The notes under the pieces are model-generated. The model saw only the letters and a program-made list of their open reading frames with translations, had not been told where the DNA came from and did no database searches. 64,000 nt of DNA from assembly GCF_000425225.1 (NCBI RefSeq), contig NZ_AULJ01000012.1, positions 62,001-126,000 of the forward strand. Reading direction: 5' to 3'. Below are positions 9,060 through 16,836 of this stretch, piece by piece. Positions within the stretch are counted from its first letter, which is position 1; every line of letters begins with the position of its first letter. The translations under genes were made by a program, and so were the position numbers. This stretch comes from Pontibacillus marinus BH030004 = DSM 16465. Its GTDB lineage: Bacteria > Bacillota > Bacilli > Bacillales > BH030062.

Positions 9060-10193
9060 GTGGTACCTGATACCGAAAAGAAACGCATTGTAATTAAGAT
9101 AGGAAGTAGTTCGTTAACGAGCTTACAAGGTGAAATTAGCCGTCGTAAGCTCGAAAAATTAGTCGATGAAGTCGTCCGATTAAAAGATGAAGGGCACGAA
9201 GTTTTACTTGTATCATCTGGGGCAGTTGCTGCTGGATATCGTCGACTTGGCTGTTTATCTCGACCAAGTTCATTACCTGAAAAGCAGGCAGCTGCATCTA
9301 TTGGTCAGGGACTTCTGATTGAATCTTATTCAGACCTCTTTATATCCCATGGCTATGTAGCCTCTCAAATCCTCATCACCCGCAGCGATTTTTCTGATGA
9401 GAATCGATATAATAACGCCCGAAATACAATCAATGTTCTTCTTGAGCGTGGAATTATCCCAATCGTGAACGAGAACGATACCATCACAATGGACTTTTTA
9501 AAGTTCGGTGATAACGACACCCTTTCTGCCAAAGTAGCAGGGTTAGTGGATGCGGATCAGCTCATTATTTTATCCGACATTGAAGGATTGTATGATGACA
9601 ACCCATCTGACAACCCAGATGCAGAGCTGATTACACAGGTGCAAGAAATCACACCTGAAATCGAAGCTGTAGCAGGAGAACCAGGAAGCGCAGTTGGTAC
9701 AGGAGGCATGCGATCCAAAATTGATGCCTTTAAAATCGCCATGGCGTCAGGAATTTCCTCTTTCTTAGGAAAAGCGAGTAACCCCGATATCGTCTATAAA
9801 GCAGCTCATAACGAAGCGGTTGGAACGTACTTTTCTTCAGATGTTGAGTCGAATAATTTGGATCAAAAACAACAATGGATTGCGTTTAACTCAGGTCCAG
9901 AGGGTGACGTAATTGTTGATGCCTCAACTGTTGAGACGGTAATTGAAGCGAAAGAAAGCCTTCAACCGGAAAATGTTCATAGTGTAAAAGGTGATTTTGA
10001 TGAAGGCGCTGTTGTCCGCATTCTTGATCTTGAAGGGGAAGAAGTCGGCCTTGGCGTTGTGAATTATTCTTCAGAAACGTTTAAGCAAATTAAAGAATCT
10101 GAAAGTAAAGATCTTGAACAATACCAGCAAGCTGCAGTCGAAAGTGATGACCTTGTATGTCATCTTGAAATCTCTATTCCAATTGGAGTTTAA
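9060..10193 (+). CDS. proJ: Glutamate 5-kinase with PUA domain
   Basis: Phosphorylates glutamate to gamma-glutamyl phosphate, the first step of proline synthesis. The amino-acid kinase domain covers about 1-255 (IKIGSSSLT, SSGAVAAGYRRL, NENDTI, FGDNDTLSA, GTGGMRSKIDA), and a C-terminal PUA domain follows (about 275-360). The total of 377 residues is normal. It starts with GTG, preceded by AGGAGTG. It lies 61 bp after proH and 18 bp before proA, so the three are probably one transcript. Confidence 0.93.
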   Translation: MVPDTEKKRIVIKIGSSSLTSLQGEISRRKLEKLVDEVVRLKDEGHEVLLVSSGAVAAGYRRLGCLSRPSSLPEKQAAASIGQGLLIESYSDLFISHGYVASQILITRSDFSDENRYNNARNTINVLLERGIIPIVNENDTITMDFLKFGDNDTLSAKVAGLVDADQLIILSDIEGLYDDNPSDNPDAELITQVQEITPEIEAVAGEPGSAVGTGGMRSKIDAFKIAMASGISSFLGKASNPDIVYKAAHNEAVGTYFSSDVESNNLDQKQQWIAFNSGPEGDVIVDASTVETVIEAKESLQPENVHSVKGDFDEGAVVRILDLEGEEVGLGVVNYSSETFKQIKESESKDLEQYQQAAVESDDLVCHLEISIPIGV

Positions 10194-10211
10194 AATTTAA
10201 AGGAGGATTGG

Positions 10212-11468
10212 ATGCTAACAACAAACATTAACGTCGAAAAGCAAGCCATAGAAGCGAAGAAAGCATCGAAAAAACTATCTATACTTTCAACGGAAGAGAA
10301 AAATGAAGCCCTCATTACATTAGCCAAAACCTTAGAAACGAACTACGAAACCATCCTGAAAGCAAACGAAGAGGATTTGGCAAAAGGACGTGAAAAAGGG
10401 TATGAAGACGCCTTTATGGATCGTTTGGCTCTTTCAAAACAACGTGTGTTTGATTTTGCCCAAGGATTACGGGACGTAGCTGAATTAGAGGATCCAACTG
10501 GTCAAATTCATTCCCAGTGGGAGCTAGAAAATGGATTAGATGTAAAACAAGTAGCAGTCCCATTAGGTGTGATCGGCATGATTTACGAAGCCCGTCCTAA
10601 CGTAACCGTGGATGCGACAGGGCTAGCTCTTAAATCCGGAAATGCAATCGTGTTAAAAGGTGGATCTTCAGCCATCACATCCAACAAAGCCATTGTCGAT
10701 GTGATGAAGCAAGGATTAGAAGAAACGAAAATCCCGACTGATGCGATTCAGTTTATCGATAGTACGGACCGAAAAGCCACACAGGAATTGTTTACTATGA
10801 AAGAGCATGTAGACGTTCTGATTCCTCGTGGAGGCGGTTCTCTGATTAAAGCTGTAGTCGACAATGCAACTGTACCTGTACTAGAAACAGGAGTAGGGAA
10901 TTGTCATATTTACATCGATGAACATGCGGAAGTAGAAAAGGCTCTCAATATTTTGGTCAACGCTAAAACTGATCGTCCAGCTGTATGTAACGCAGCTGAA
11001 ACGGTGATTATTCATAAGGCGTGGTTAGATGCGCATAAAGACGAGTTGATTGAAACCTTGCAAAAGCATGAGATTTCCACACATGGGGATGACTTTGCTC
11101 AAGAAGCAATCCCTGGCACGAAGCCAGCTGGTGAGCAAGACTGGAGTAGTGAATATCTGAGCAAAGATATCGCAGTAAAAACCGTTGCAGATGTAGTGGA
11201 GGCTATTGAGCATATTGAAACGTACGGTACGAAGCACTCTGAAGCCATTGTGACTGAGAGTGAGAAGAATGCAGATACGTTTATGAAACTAGTAGATGCT
11301 GCAGCTCTTTATCATAACGCTTCAACTCGATTCACAGATGGAGGAGCACTAGGCTTCGGCGCAGAAATTGGTATTTCCACACAAAAGCTTCATGCAAGAG
11401 GACCTATGGGACTACCAGCATTAACGACTGTAAAATATATGATGAGTGGAAATGGACAAATTCGATAG
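10212..11468 (+). CDS. proA: Gamma-glutamyl phosphate reductase
   Basis: Reduces gamma-glutamyl phosphate to glutamate 5-semialdehyde. The 418 residues match the family. It shows the aldehyde-dehydrogenase-like fold with IYEARPNVTVDA, KGGSSAI and the catalytic cysteine in RPAVCNAAETV. The C-terminal FTDGGALGFGAEIGISTQKLHARGP block is complete. An AAAGGAGGA ribosome binding site precedes the ATG. It is the last gene of proHJA and is followed at once by a terminator. Proline made this way serves as an osmolyte in halophilic Bacillaceae; regulation by salt is inferred from the operon type. Confidence 0.94.
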   Translation: MLTTNINVEKQAIEAKKASKKLSILSTEEKNEALITLAKTLETNYETILKANEEDLAKGREKGYEDAFMDRLALSKQRVFDFAQGLRDVAELEDPTGQIHSQWELENGLDVKQVAVPLGVIGMIYEARPNVTVDATGLALKSGNAIVLKGGSSAITSNKAIVDVMKQGLEETKIPTDAIQFIDSTDRKATQELFTMKEHVDVLIPRGGGSLIKAVVDNATVPVLETGVGNCHIYIDEHAEVEKALNILVNAKTDRPAVCNAAETVIIHKAWLDAHKDELIETLQKHEISTHGDDFAQEAIPGTKPAGEQDWSSEYLSKDIAVKTVADVVEAIEHIETYGTKHSEAIVTESEKNADTFMKLVDAAALYHNASTRFTDGGALGFGAEIGISTQKLHARGPMGLPALTTVKYMMSGNGQIR

Positions 11469-11480
11469 AAAAAGAGGAAG

Positions 11481-11516
11481 GCATGCTCAGATGTGAAAAT
11501 CTGGGCATGTTTTTTA
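11481..11516 (+). terminator. Rho-independent terminator of proHJA
   Basis: A stem of CATGCTCAGAT with ATCTGGGCATG is followed by TTTTTTAA, right after proA. Confidence 0.9.
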
Positions 11517-11598
11517 ATGGGTATATATGGATAGTTAAGTACCATTCTCTGAGGATAGGCATATCATGGTGGTGTATATTTAAGAAGGGGATGAGTAC

Positions 11599-12468
11599 AT
11601 GTACTATGAACCAGGAACGTATCCGTATTACGTTCAACAACCAAACGTTATGCCACGAAATCATCAAGGAGCAGAAGAGCAAATAAGTGAAGCTATACGC
11701 TCTAGCATTCAACGAGAAGCTTCAACGATGGATGTTTATCATCGCTTAGCGCAAATGGCACCAGATGAAAACCATCAAAACCACATTCTTCAGTCATTAG
11801 AAAACAAAAGAGCGCACGTAAATCAATTTACGGATTTATATGTGAACCTAACAGGAACTCAGCCAACGTACCAAATTGAGCAAGTTCCTTTTAACAATTA
11901 CCAAGAAGGGTTACAAAGAGCTTATGAAGCAGAAGTTGCAGGGTATGAAGAGTATCAGAATAGTCTCTTACTTACTCAACACCCGCTTGTTCAAAATGTT
12001 TTTCATTGGGCTCTGAATAATGAAAGCGATCATGCAACTAGACTGGGAAACCTGAATCGGGAAGCAAGAAAAGATTATGGTGGAGAGCCGTATGTGGTCA
12101 ATATTGAAAAGGCAACAGTGAAAAATAAAAATTTCCGAAAAGCGATCTGGACCGGTGAACATCTACAAGTGACCCTAATGAGTATTCAACCAGGAGATGA
12201 CATTGGGTTAGAAGTTCATGATGTCGATCAATTCCTTCGGGTCGAAGGAGGAAAAGGCCTTGTTCAAATGGGGGATCGAAAAAACAACCTAACGTTTGAA
12301 AAGAAAGTAAAGGATGACTATGCCATCATGGTTCCTTCTGGAAAATGGCATAATCTAACCAATACAGGAGATGAGCCATTGAAGATTTATTCGATCTACG
12401 CCCCGCCAGAACATCCAAAGGGGACCGTTCATAGAACAAAAGCAGAGGCTTTAGCTGCGGAAGAATAG
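11599..12468 (+). CDS. Ferritin-like/cupin fusion protein
   Basis: A 289-residue protein with two parts. Residues about 25-155 form an all-helical ferritin/rubrerythrin-like region with spaced acidic and histidine residues (QREASTMDVYHRLA, EAEVAGYEEYQ, NNESDHATRL). Residues about 165-280 form a cupin: the first motif (GLEVHDVDQFLRVEGGKG) has fewer histidines than the classical one, the second (VPSGKWHNLTN) is complete. The N-terminus is rich in Tyr and Pro, as in several spore-associated proteins. It has its own AAGGGG ribosome binding site and terminator. Metal storage, oxidative protection or a spore-coat role are all possible; none is shown. Confidence 0.75.
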   Translation: MYYEPGTYPYYVQQPNVMPRNHQGAEEQISEAIRSSIQREASTMDVYHRLAQMAPDENHQNHILQSLENKRAHVNQFTDLYVNLTGTQPTYQIEQVPFNNYQEGLQRAYEAEVAGYEEYQNSLLLTQHPLVQNVFHWALNNESDHATRLGNLNREARKDYGGEPYVVNIEKATVKNKNFRKAIWTGEHLQVTLMSIQPGDDIGLEVHDVDQFLRVEGGKGLVQMGDRKNNLTFEKKVKDDYAIMVPSGKWHNLTNTGDEPLKIYSIYAPPEHPKGTVHRTKAEALAAEE

Positions 12469-12475
12469 TTGTAGA

Positions 12476-12516
12476 TAAAAAGAGCATTTCCTTAAGAGGA
12501 GATTGCTCTTTTTTAC
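12476..12516 (+). terminator. Rho-independent terminator
   Basis: A stem of AGAGCA with TGCTCT, flanked by A and T runs, follows the ferritin/cupin gene. Confidence 0.75.
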
Positions 12517-12682
12517 ATTTTTTGAAGGAAATGAGGAAGAAGGGGGAGAAACGTTACAAGAGAAAATTCGAGGGAGAGAAAGCCTCGGGGGCAAGAGTGA
12601 ACATATTGTTTGTATTAGAAGAGCCATCTTATGTAGGTGTAAGCCTAATAAGATGGCATTATTTGCTTGGGGGGATGGAGAT

Positions 12683-12780
12683 GCGCGCAGAAATAGGGGT
12701 TCCGCGCAGAAGTGATGGTGCTCCGCGCAAAAGTCCAGTGCTCCACTGAGAAGCAGAAGAGCTCCGAACAAAATCTAATC
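12683..12780. repeat. Intergenic phrase repeat, CCGCGCAGAAGT type, about 20-bp period
   Basis: Successive units begin at 12685, 12704, 12725, 12745 and 12766, each starting with a variant of GCGCAGAAGT and ending CTCC. Spacings are 19, 21, 20 and 21 bp. The last two units are degenerate. The rest of the 490-bp gap between the flanking genes has no convincing gene. Confidence 0.65.
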
Positions 12781-12969
12781 CCCATTAATCATACAAGCCC
12801 TACGAATCTATTTAAAAATCCTCAAGGGCTTCCCAACTTGTAGCGTCTTTTTTAATAGGGAGAAAACGTAGTAAGTGTTTAACAAATTTTAGGTGAAAGA
12901 AGGAATTCATAAGTTAGAGTAGAATTTTACACTTATCAAAGCTTTTAACAACTGTAGGAGTTGGCAATT

Positions 12970-13806
12970 ATGGAAAGATATTTTATGAATCAAGGTACAC
13001 AAACCATACATATAACTGAATGGGGACATAAACAAAACCCGGTCATTTTTTGCCTGCATGGTTTAGGGAGTACAAGTCTTAGTTTTATTGAAATAGCTGA
13101 TCGATTAAAAGACGAGTATCGATTGATTTCTGTAGATGCGCCTGGTCACGGGAAAACAGATCCTTTCGAACAATCAAAGGAATATGAAATGCCTAATATG
13201 GCTACATGGGTTGATGGCATTATCGAACAATTAGAAGTAGAAGAATTCTATTTTCTATCGCATTCCTGGGGAAGTTTTGTATCTTTATTTTATATAGCTT
13301 CCTATCCTGAAAAAGTAAAAGGAACGATTTTGATAGATGGAGGTTATCAAGGGAAAAGACATTCAGATCAAACTGTAGAAGAAGAAATTGCATTCTATGA
13401 AAAAGATTTTGAGGAGTATGTTCATTCATGGGAAGCGTTTTTAGATGTTGTCAAAAGCGATACATCGAATTGGTCACCTCTACTCGAAATAGCTGCTAAA
13501 GATCTGTACACGGTAAAAAATCAAAAATACTATTGGCATGCTAGGGGTAAAACAGCTGCCCATTTCATAAAAGCCATGCATAAACACGAAGCTGAGGATA
13601 TTTATGAACAGCTACCGCCCGATATTCTGTTACTTCGAGCTACCTTGCCGCAGTCGTGGGAAGATAAACGAAAAATGACCTCACGTATTTTTGAAAAGAA
13701 AGCAAGCGGGAAAGTGAAAAGTATACCGAATGCAACTCACTTAGTTCATTGGGATCTTCCGGATGTAGTGGCGGATGAAATACGGTCGCATTGGTCAGTG
13801 GGATAG
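12970..13806 (+). CDS. Alpha/beta hydrolase
   Basis: A 278-residue alpha/beta-hydrolase fold protein. It has the oxyanion-hole stretch CLHGLGSTSLSF, the strand-loop DAPGHGKTDPF, a nucleophile elbow SHSWGSF with the active serine, and a C-terminal histidine in NATHLVHWDLPD. The ATG at 12970 is preferred because AGGAG (12956-12960) lies nine bases upstream. An in-frame TTG at 12961 directly abuts that sequence and is unlikely. The substrate is unknown. Two membrane-associated genes follow closely. Confidence 0.8.
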   Translation: MERYFMNQGTQTIHITEWGHKQNPVIFCLHGLGSTSLSFIEIADRLKDEYRLISVDAPGHGKTDPFEQSKEYEMPNMATWVDGIIEQLEVEEFYFLSHSWGSFVSLFYIASYPEKVKGTILIDGGYQGKRHSDQTVEEEIAFYEKDFEEYVHSWEAFLDVVKSDTSNWSPLLEIAAKDLYTVKNQKYYWHARGKTAAHFIKAMHKHEAEDIYEQLPPDILLLRATLPQSWEDKRKMTSRIFEKKASGKVKSIPNATHLVHWDLPDVVADEIRSHWSVG

Positions 13807-13827
13807 AAAAGTGAAAGGAGATTCCCT

Positions 13828-14112
13828 ATGTTTCTTTATATCATGGCTGCTTTGATTATTATTGGCAGTTGGTACCTGTTTAACAAACGGATTAAAAAGA
13901 AAAAATCAACGCTCATCTTTAGTCTGATTATGATCGGTGTTCCCGTTTTCTTTCATATTTTCGGGATGATCTACGCATCCATCACTCACAATCCAAGTAT
14001 AGGCTTTACCTCTGCTTACTTAATGTCAGTGCTTTATATCAATAGTTTGATTATGCTTATTGTTCATTTCGCTATGGATGTAAAGCGTAGGAAAGAAAAG
14101 AGAGGGAGCTAG
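13828..14112 (+). CDS. Small membrane protein of unknown function
   Basis: A 94-residue protein with three hydrophobic helices (about 2-18, 28-48 and 60-85) and positively charged ends (NKRIKKKKS; DVKRRKEKRGS). It has a GAAAGGAG ribosome binding site and ends one base before the next gene, so the two are co-translated. I recognise no family. It probably works with the membrane-anchored phosphate-binding-like protein that follows. Confidence 0.7.
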   Translation: MFLYIMAALIIIGSWYLFNKRIKKKKSTLIFSLIMIGVPVFFHIFGMIYASITHNPSIGFTSAYLMSVLYINSLIMLIVHFAMDVKRRKEKRGS

Positions 14113-14113
14113 T

Positions 14114-15259
14114 ATGTGGACACGTATTATTGGAGCTATTGTTTTTACACTATTCTTTGGATTTTTTGGATTCTTCTCATTTTTTATTTCCATGTTTATG
14201 TCCTCTCAAAATGGTTATGTTTACGTGGGGATTATCGTAGCAGGAATCCTTATAACGGTAAACATGCTTATTTTAGGAGTTTTTGATAAGTTGCCTAAAT
14301 GGGCGAAGATTCTCGTGCCTATTTCATTATTTGTTGTGCCACTAGGCGGCTATGGTGGCTATGAATTTTACATAAATACGATTGAAATCAAAAATGCTGA
14401 AGTTGATTTGACGCAATATGAACCCTTTAATGAAAACACAAAGGTGGTTAAATTGGATGAGCCAGCCACCTTTCAAATCGAGAAAAATCCTCCCGAAATC
14501 GATGGAGCTACCGCATTGTATCCTGTTTATTCCGCTTTTGCACGGGCGGTTTATCCAGAGGGAACCTATCCGCATGACAATCCACAGCTTAGTGAGGTGG
14601 TAGTTTCAAAAACCAATGGCGCATATAAGGCATTGGCTAAGTTTGAGGCAGATATCATTTTTACAGCAGGTCCTTCAAGTCAGCAGCGGTCCGAATTAAG
14701 TGATGACATGCAAATGATTCCAATTGGAAAAGAGGGATTTGTCTTTTTTGTTCATGACAGTAACCCAGTGAAAAGTTTAACGATAGAAGATTTACAAAAA
14801 ATCTACTCTGGAGAAATTACCAACTGGAAAGAGGTTGGTGGGCGAAACAAAGACATTATTGCTTTTCAACGTCCTGAAGGAAGCGGGAGTCAGACGGGTC
14901 TTCAAAATATGATGGGGGACATTCCGATTATGACACCACCAACAGATCAACGTGTTGGCGGCATGGGCGGTATTATCGAAAAAGCATCGAACTACCGCAA
15001 CCATCGGAATGCCATTGGGTTTTCCTATCGTTATTTTGCCACCCAAATGAAAGAAGACCATGGGATTAAGCTCCTAAAGGTAAATGGAGTAGACCCGAAT
15101 GTTGAGTCGATAAAAAGTGGAAAGTACCCTTTAACAGGGGAATTCTATGCGATTACCAATGGATCTGACCATCGCCATATTGAAGATTTTATTGATTGGA
15201 TCTTATCAGAGCAGGGACAGAGAATCATAGAGAAGACGGGGTATGTTCCTATTCGGTAA
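14114..15259 (+). CDS. Membrane-tethered PstS-like (phosphate-type) periplasmic-binding domain protein
   Basis: A 381-residue protein. The first 90 residues hold three transmembrane segments instead of a lipoprotein signal. From about residue 120 there is a PBP-like domain of the PstS type: DGATALYPVYSAFARAVYP, DIIFTAGPSSQQ, GKEGFVFFVHDSNPV, LQKIYSGEITNWKEVGG and RPEGSGSQTGLQ. No pst permease or ATPase genes are nearby, so it is more likely a ligand sensor or an alternative anchored binding protein than part of a local transporter. It ends with a normal stop just before a repeat array. Confidence 0.8.
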   Translation: MWTRIIGAIVFTLFFGFFGFFSFFISMFMSSQNGYVYVGIIVAGILITVNMLILGVFDKLPKWAKILVPISLFVVPLGGYGGYEFYINTIEIKNAEVDLTQYEPFNENTKVVKLDEPATFQIEKNPPEIDGATALYPVYSAFARAVYPEGTYPHDNPQLSEVVVSKTNGAYKALAKFEADIIFTAGPSSQQRSELSDDMQMIPIGKEGFVFFVHDSNPVKSLTIEDLQKIYSGEITNWKEVGGRNKDIIAFQRPEGSGSQTGLQNMMGDIPIMTPPTDQRVGGMGGIIEKASNYRNHRNAIGFSYRYFATQMKEDHGIKLLKVNGVDPNVESIKSGKYPLTGEFYAITNGSDHRHIEDFIDWILSEQGQRIIEKTGYVPIR

Positions 15260-15269
15260 TGGGGTAAGT

Positions 15270-15592
15270 AGAAGTATGTGAAGAACGGGCTTGGGTTAGT
15301 GAGGGAGATTGGCTGAAAAGTGAAGAAGCCAGCCTGATAAGTGAGGAAGATTGGATAAAAAGTGAAGAAGTGCTCGTGATAAGTGAGGAAACTATGGCAA
15401 TAAGTGAAGAACGACCTTGGATAAGTGAGGAAAATAGGATAAAAAGTGAAGAAGCCAGCCTGATAAGTGAGGAAGTCAGGGCAATAAGTGAAGAACGACC
15501 TCTGATTAGTGAGGAAGATTGGATAAAAAGTGAAGAAGTGCTCCTGATAAGTGAGGAAGTCAGGGCAATAAGTGAAGAACACCAAACAAAAA
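15270..15592. repeat. 21-bp intergenic array alternating AGTGAAGAA and AGTGAGGAA
   Basis: About fifteen units of 20-21 bp lie between two convergent genes. The core word alternates strictly between AGTGAAGAA and AGTGAGGAA, giving a 42-bp higher-order unit. The nine bases between cores vary but recur (GCCAGCCTG, GTGCTCCTG, GTCAGGGCA). Because 21 is divisible by 3, several frames stay open on both strands (a repeated I-S-E-E motif on plus), but there is no ribosome binding site, so I regard it as non-coding. Confidence 0.85.
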
Positions 15593-15622
15593 CAACCAAG
15601 CCCAGATCGTGAGCTTGGTTGC
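15580..15622 (-). terminator. Rho-independent terminator of the acyl-CoA dehydrogenase operon
   Basis: Read on the minus strand, CAACCAAGC pairs with GCTTGGTTG and is followed by TTTTTGTTTGG, just after the stop codon of the acyl-CoA dehydrogenase gene. Confidence 0.8.
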
Positions 15623-15634
15623 TTATGGAATCAC

Positions 15635-16825
15635 TTATTCAAATGGCCACTCAGGCAACATCCGATTCAGCTGCTTATCCTTCCGATACCCCAACACATA
15701 CTCGGCCTGCATCACCGTATGAATTTCCCGCGTTCCTTCATAGATTACGGGTGCTTTAGAGTTACGAAGATACCGCTCAACTGGATATTCATTCGAGTAT
15801 CCATAAGCCCCGTGGATTTGCACGGCGTCATCTGCAGCTTGGTTAGCATAATCACAAGCCTGCCACTTGGCTAAAGAAGTTTCGCGTGTATTCCGTTTCC
15901 CATCATTTTTTAGTTCACCTGCTCGGTACACCAGCAGACGACTCATTTGAAGTCCAGCTTCCATTTTGGCAAGCATTTGTTGGACTAGCTGGTGTTTTCC
16001 GATTTCTTTTCCGAATGTTTTTCGTTCATGGCAGTAGTTCACGCTTGCTTCTAAACATGCCATAATCTGTCCGCACGCTCCGGCAGCTACAGTGAAGCGG
16101 CCGTTGTCGAGAGCAGACATCGCAATTTTAAACCCATCTCCTTCTTCACCGAGCAAATTTTCTTTCGGAACCTTCACATCGTCAAAAAATAATTCCCCTG
16201 TGTTACCGGCACGTATGCCTAACTTGCCTTTAGTGGCTTTGGAAGAGAAGCCTGGATACGTACGCTCTACAATAAAAGCAGAGATCCCATGATGTTTTTT
16301 GTCCTTATCGGTATAAGCAAAAACAAGAAAGTGATCAGCTGTATCACATAAGGAGATCCATGTCTTTTGTCCGTTTAATACATAATAATCCCCATCACGT
16401 TTAGCTGTCGTTTGAAGAGCAGCAACATCAGAACCAGCACCTGGTTCGGTCAGACCGAATGCTCCGACTTTCTCACCTTTTGCCTGTGGAATTAAATACT
16501 TTTGCTTCTGCTCTTCTGTTCCCCATTGTAAAAGGGTCATGGAATTTAAGCCCGTATGAACAGATACAGCCGTTCGAAAAGCAGTATCTCCTCGCTCTAA
16601 CTCTTCACACACAATAGCTAAAGCGTTATAGTCCATCCCACTGCCGCCATATTGAGTTGGAATGCAGACACCCATTAAACCAAGATTCGCTAATTTTTCG
16701 AGGATGCTTGTGTCAAAATGACCTTTTTCATCCCACTCAGCAATGTTCGGCATAATTTCTTTATCAACAAAATCTCGCACCGTTTTTCTCAGCATATTTT
16801 GTTCATCGGTAAATTCGAAGTCCAT
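15635..16825 (-). CDS. gcdH: Acyl-CoA dehydrogenase, probable glutaryl-CoA dehydrogenase
   Basis: A 396-residue FAD-dependent acyl-CoA dehydrogenase, with FGLTEPGAGSDVAA as the flavin/substrate loop and the catalytic base Glu363 in IYEGTREIHT. Its substrate pocket reads ELERGDTAFRTAVSVH: Glu77, Arg84 and Ser88 sit where, as I remember, human glutaryl-CoA dehydrogenase has Glu87, Arg94 and Ser98, which hold the extra carboxylate. Butyryl- and acyl-CoA dehydrogenases lack this arginine. The gene lies 11 bp downstream of a CaiB-type CoA-transferase, which would make glutaryl-CoA. I therefore infer oxidation and decarboxylation of glutaryl-CoA to crotonyl-CoA. Confidence 0.75.
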   Translation of the reverse strand: MDFEFTDEQNMLRKTVRDFVDKEIMPNIAEWDEKGHFDTSILEKLANLGLMGVCIPTQYGGSGMDYNALAIVCEELERGDTAFRTAVSVHTGLNSMTLLQWGTEEQKQKYLIPQAKGEKVGAFGLTEPGAGSDVAALQTTAKRDGDYYVLNGQKTWISLCDTADHFLVFAYTDKDKKHHGISAFIVERTYPGFSSKATKGKLGIRAGNTGELFFDDVKVPKENLLGEEGDGFKIAMSALDNGRFTVAAGACGQIMACLEASVNYCHERKTFGKEIGKHQLVQQMLAKMEAGLQMSRLLVYRAGELKNDGKRNTRETSLAKWQACDYANQAADDAVQIHGAYGYSNEYPVERYLRNSKAPVIYEGTREIHTVMQAEYVLGYRKDKQLNRMLPEWPFE

Positions 16826-16836
16826 GCAAACACTCC

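Noticed and set aside
12503-12749. Two plus-strand frames of 70-75 codons after the ferritin/cupin gene
   Set aside because: They begin within or next to a terminator, run through the phrase repeat and lack similarity to anything I know.
15145-15612. Open frames on both strands across the 21-bp array
   Set aside because: A period divisible by three keeps frames open automatically; none has a ribosome binding site or a non-repetitive part.
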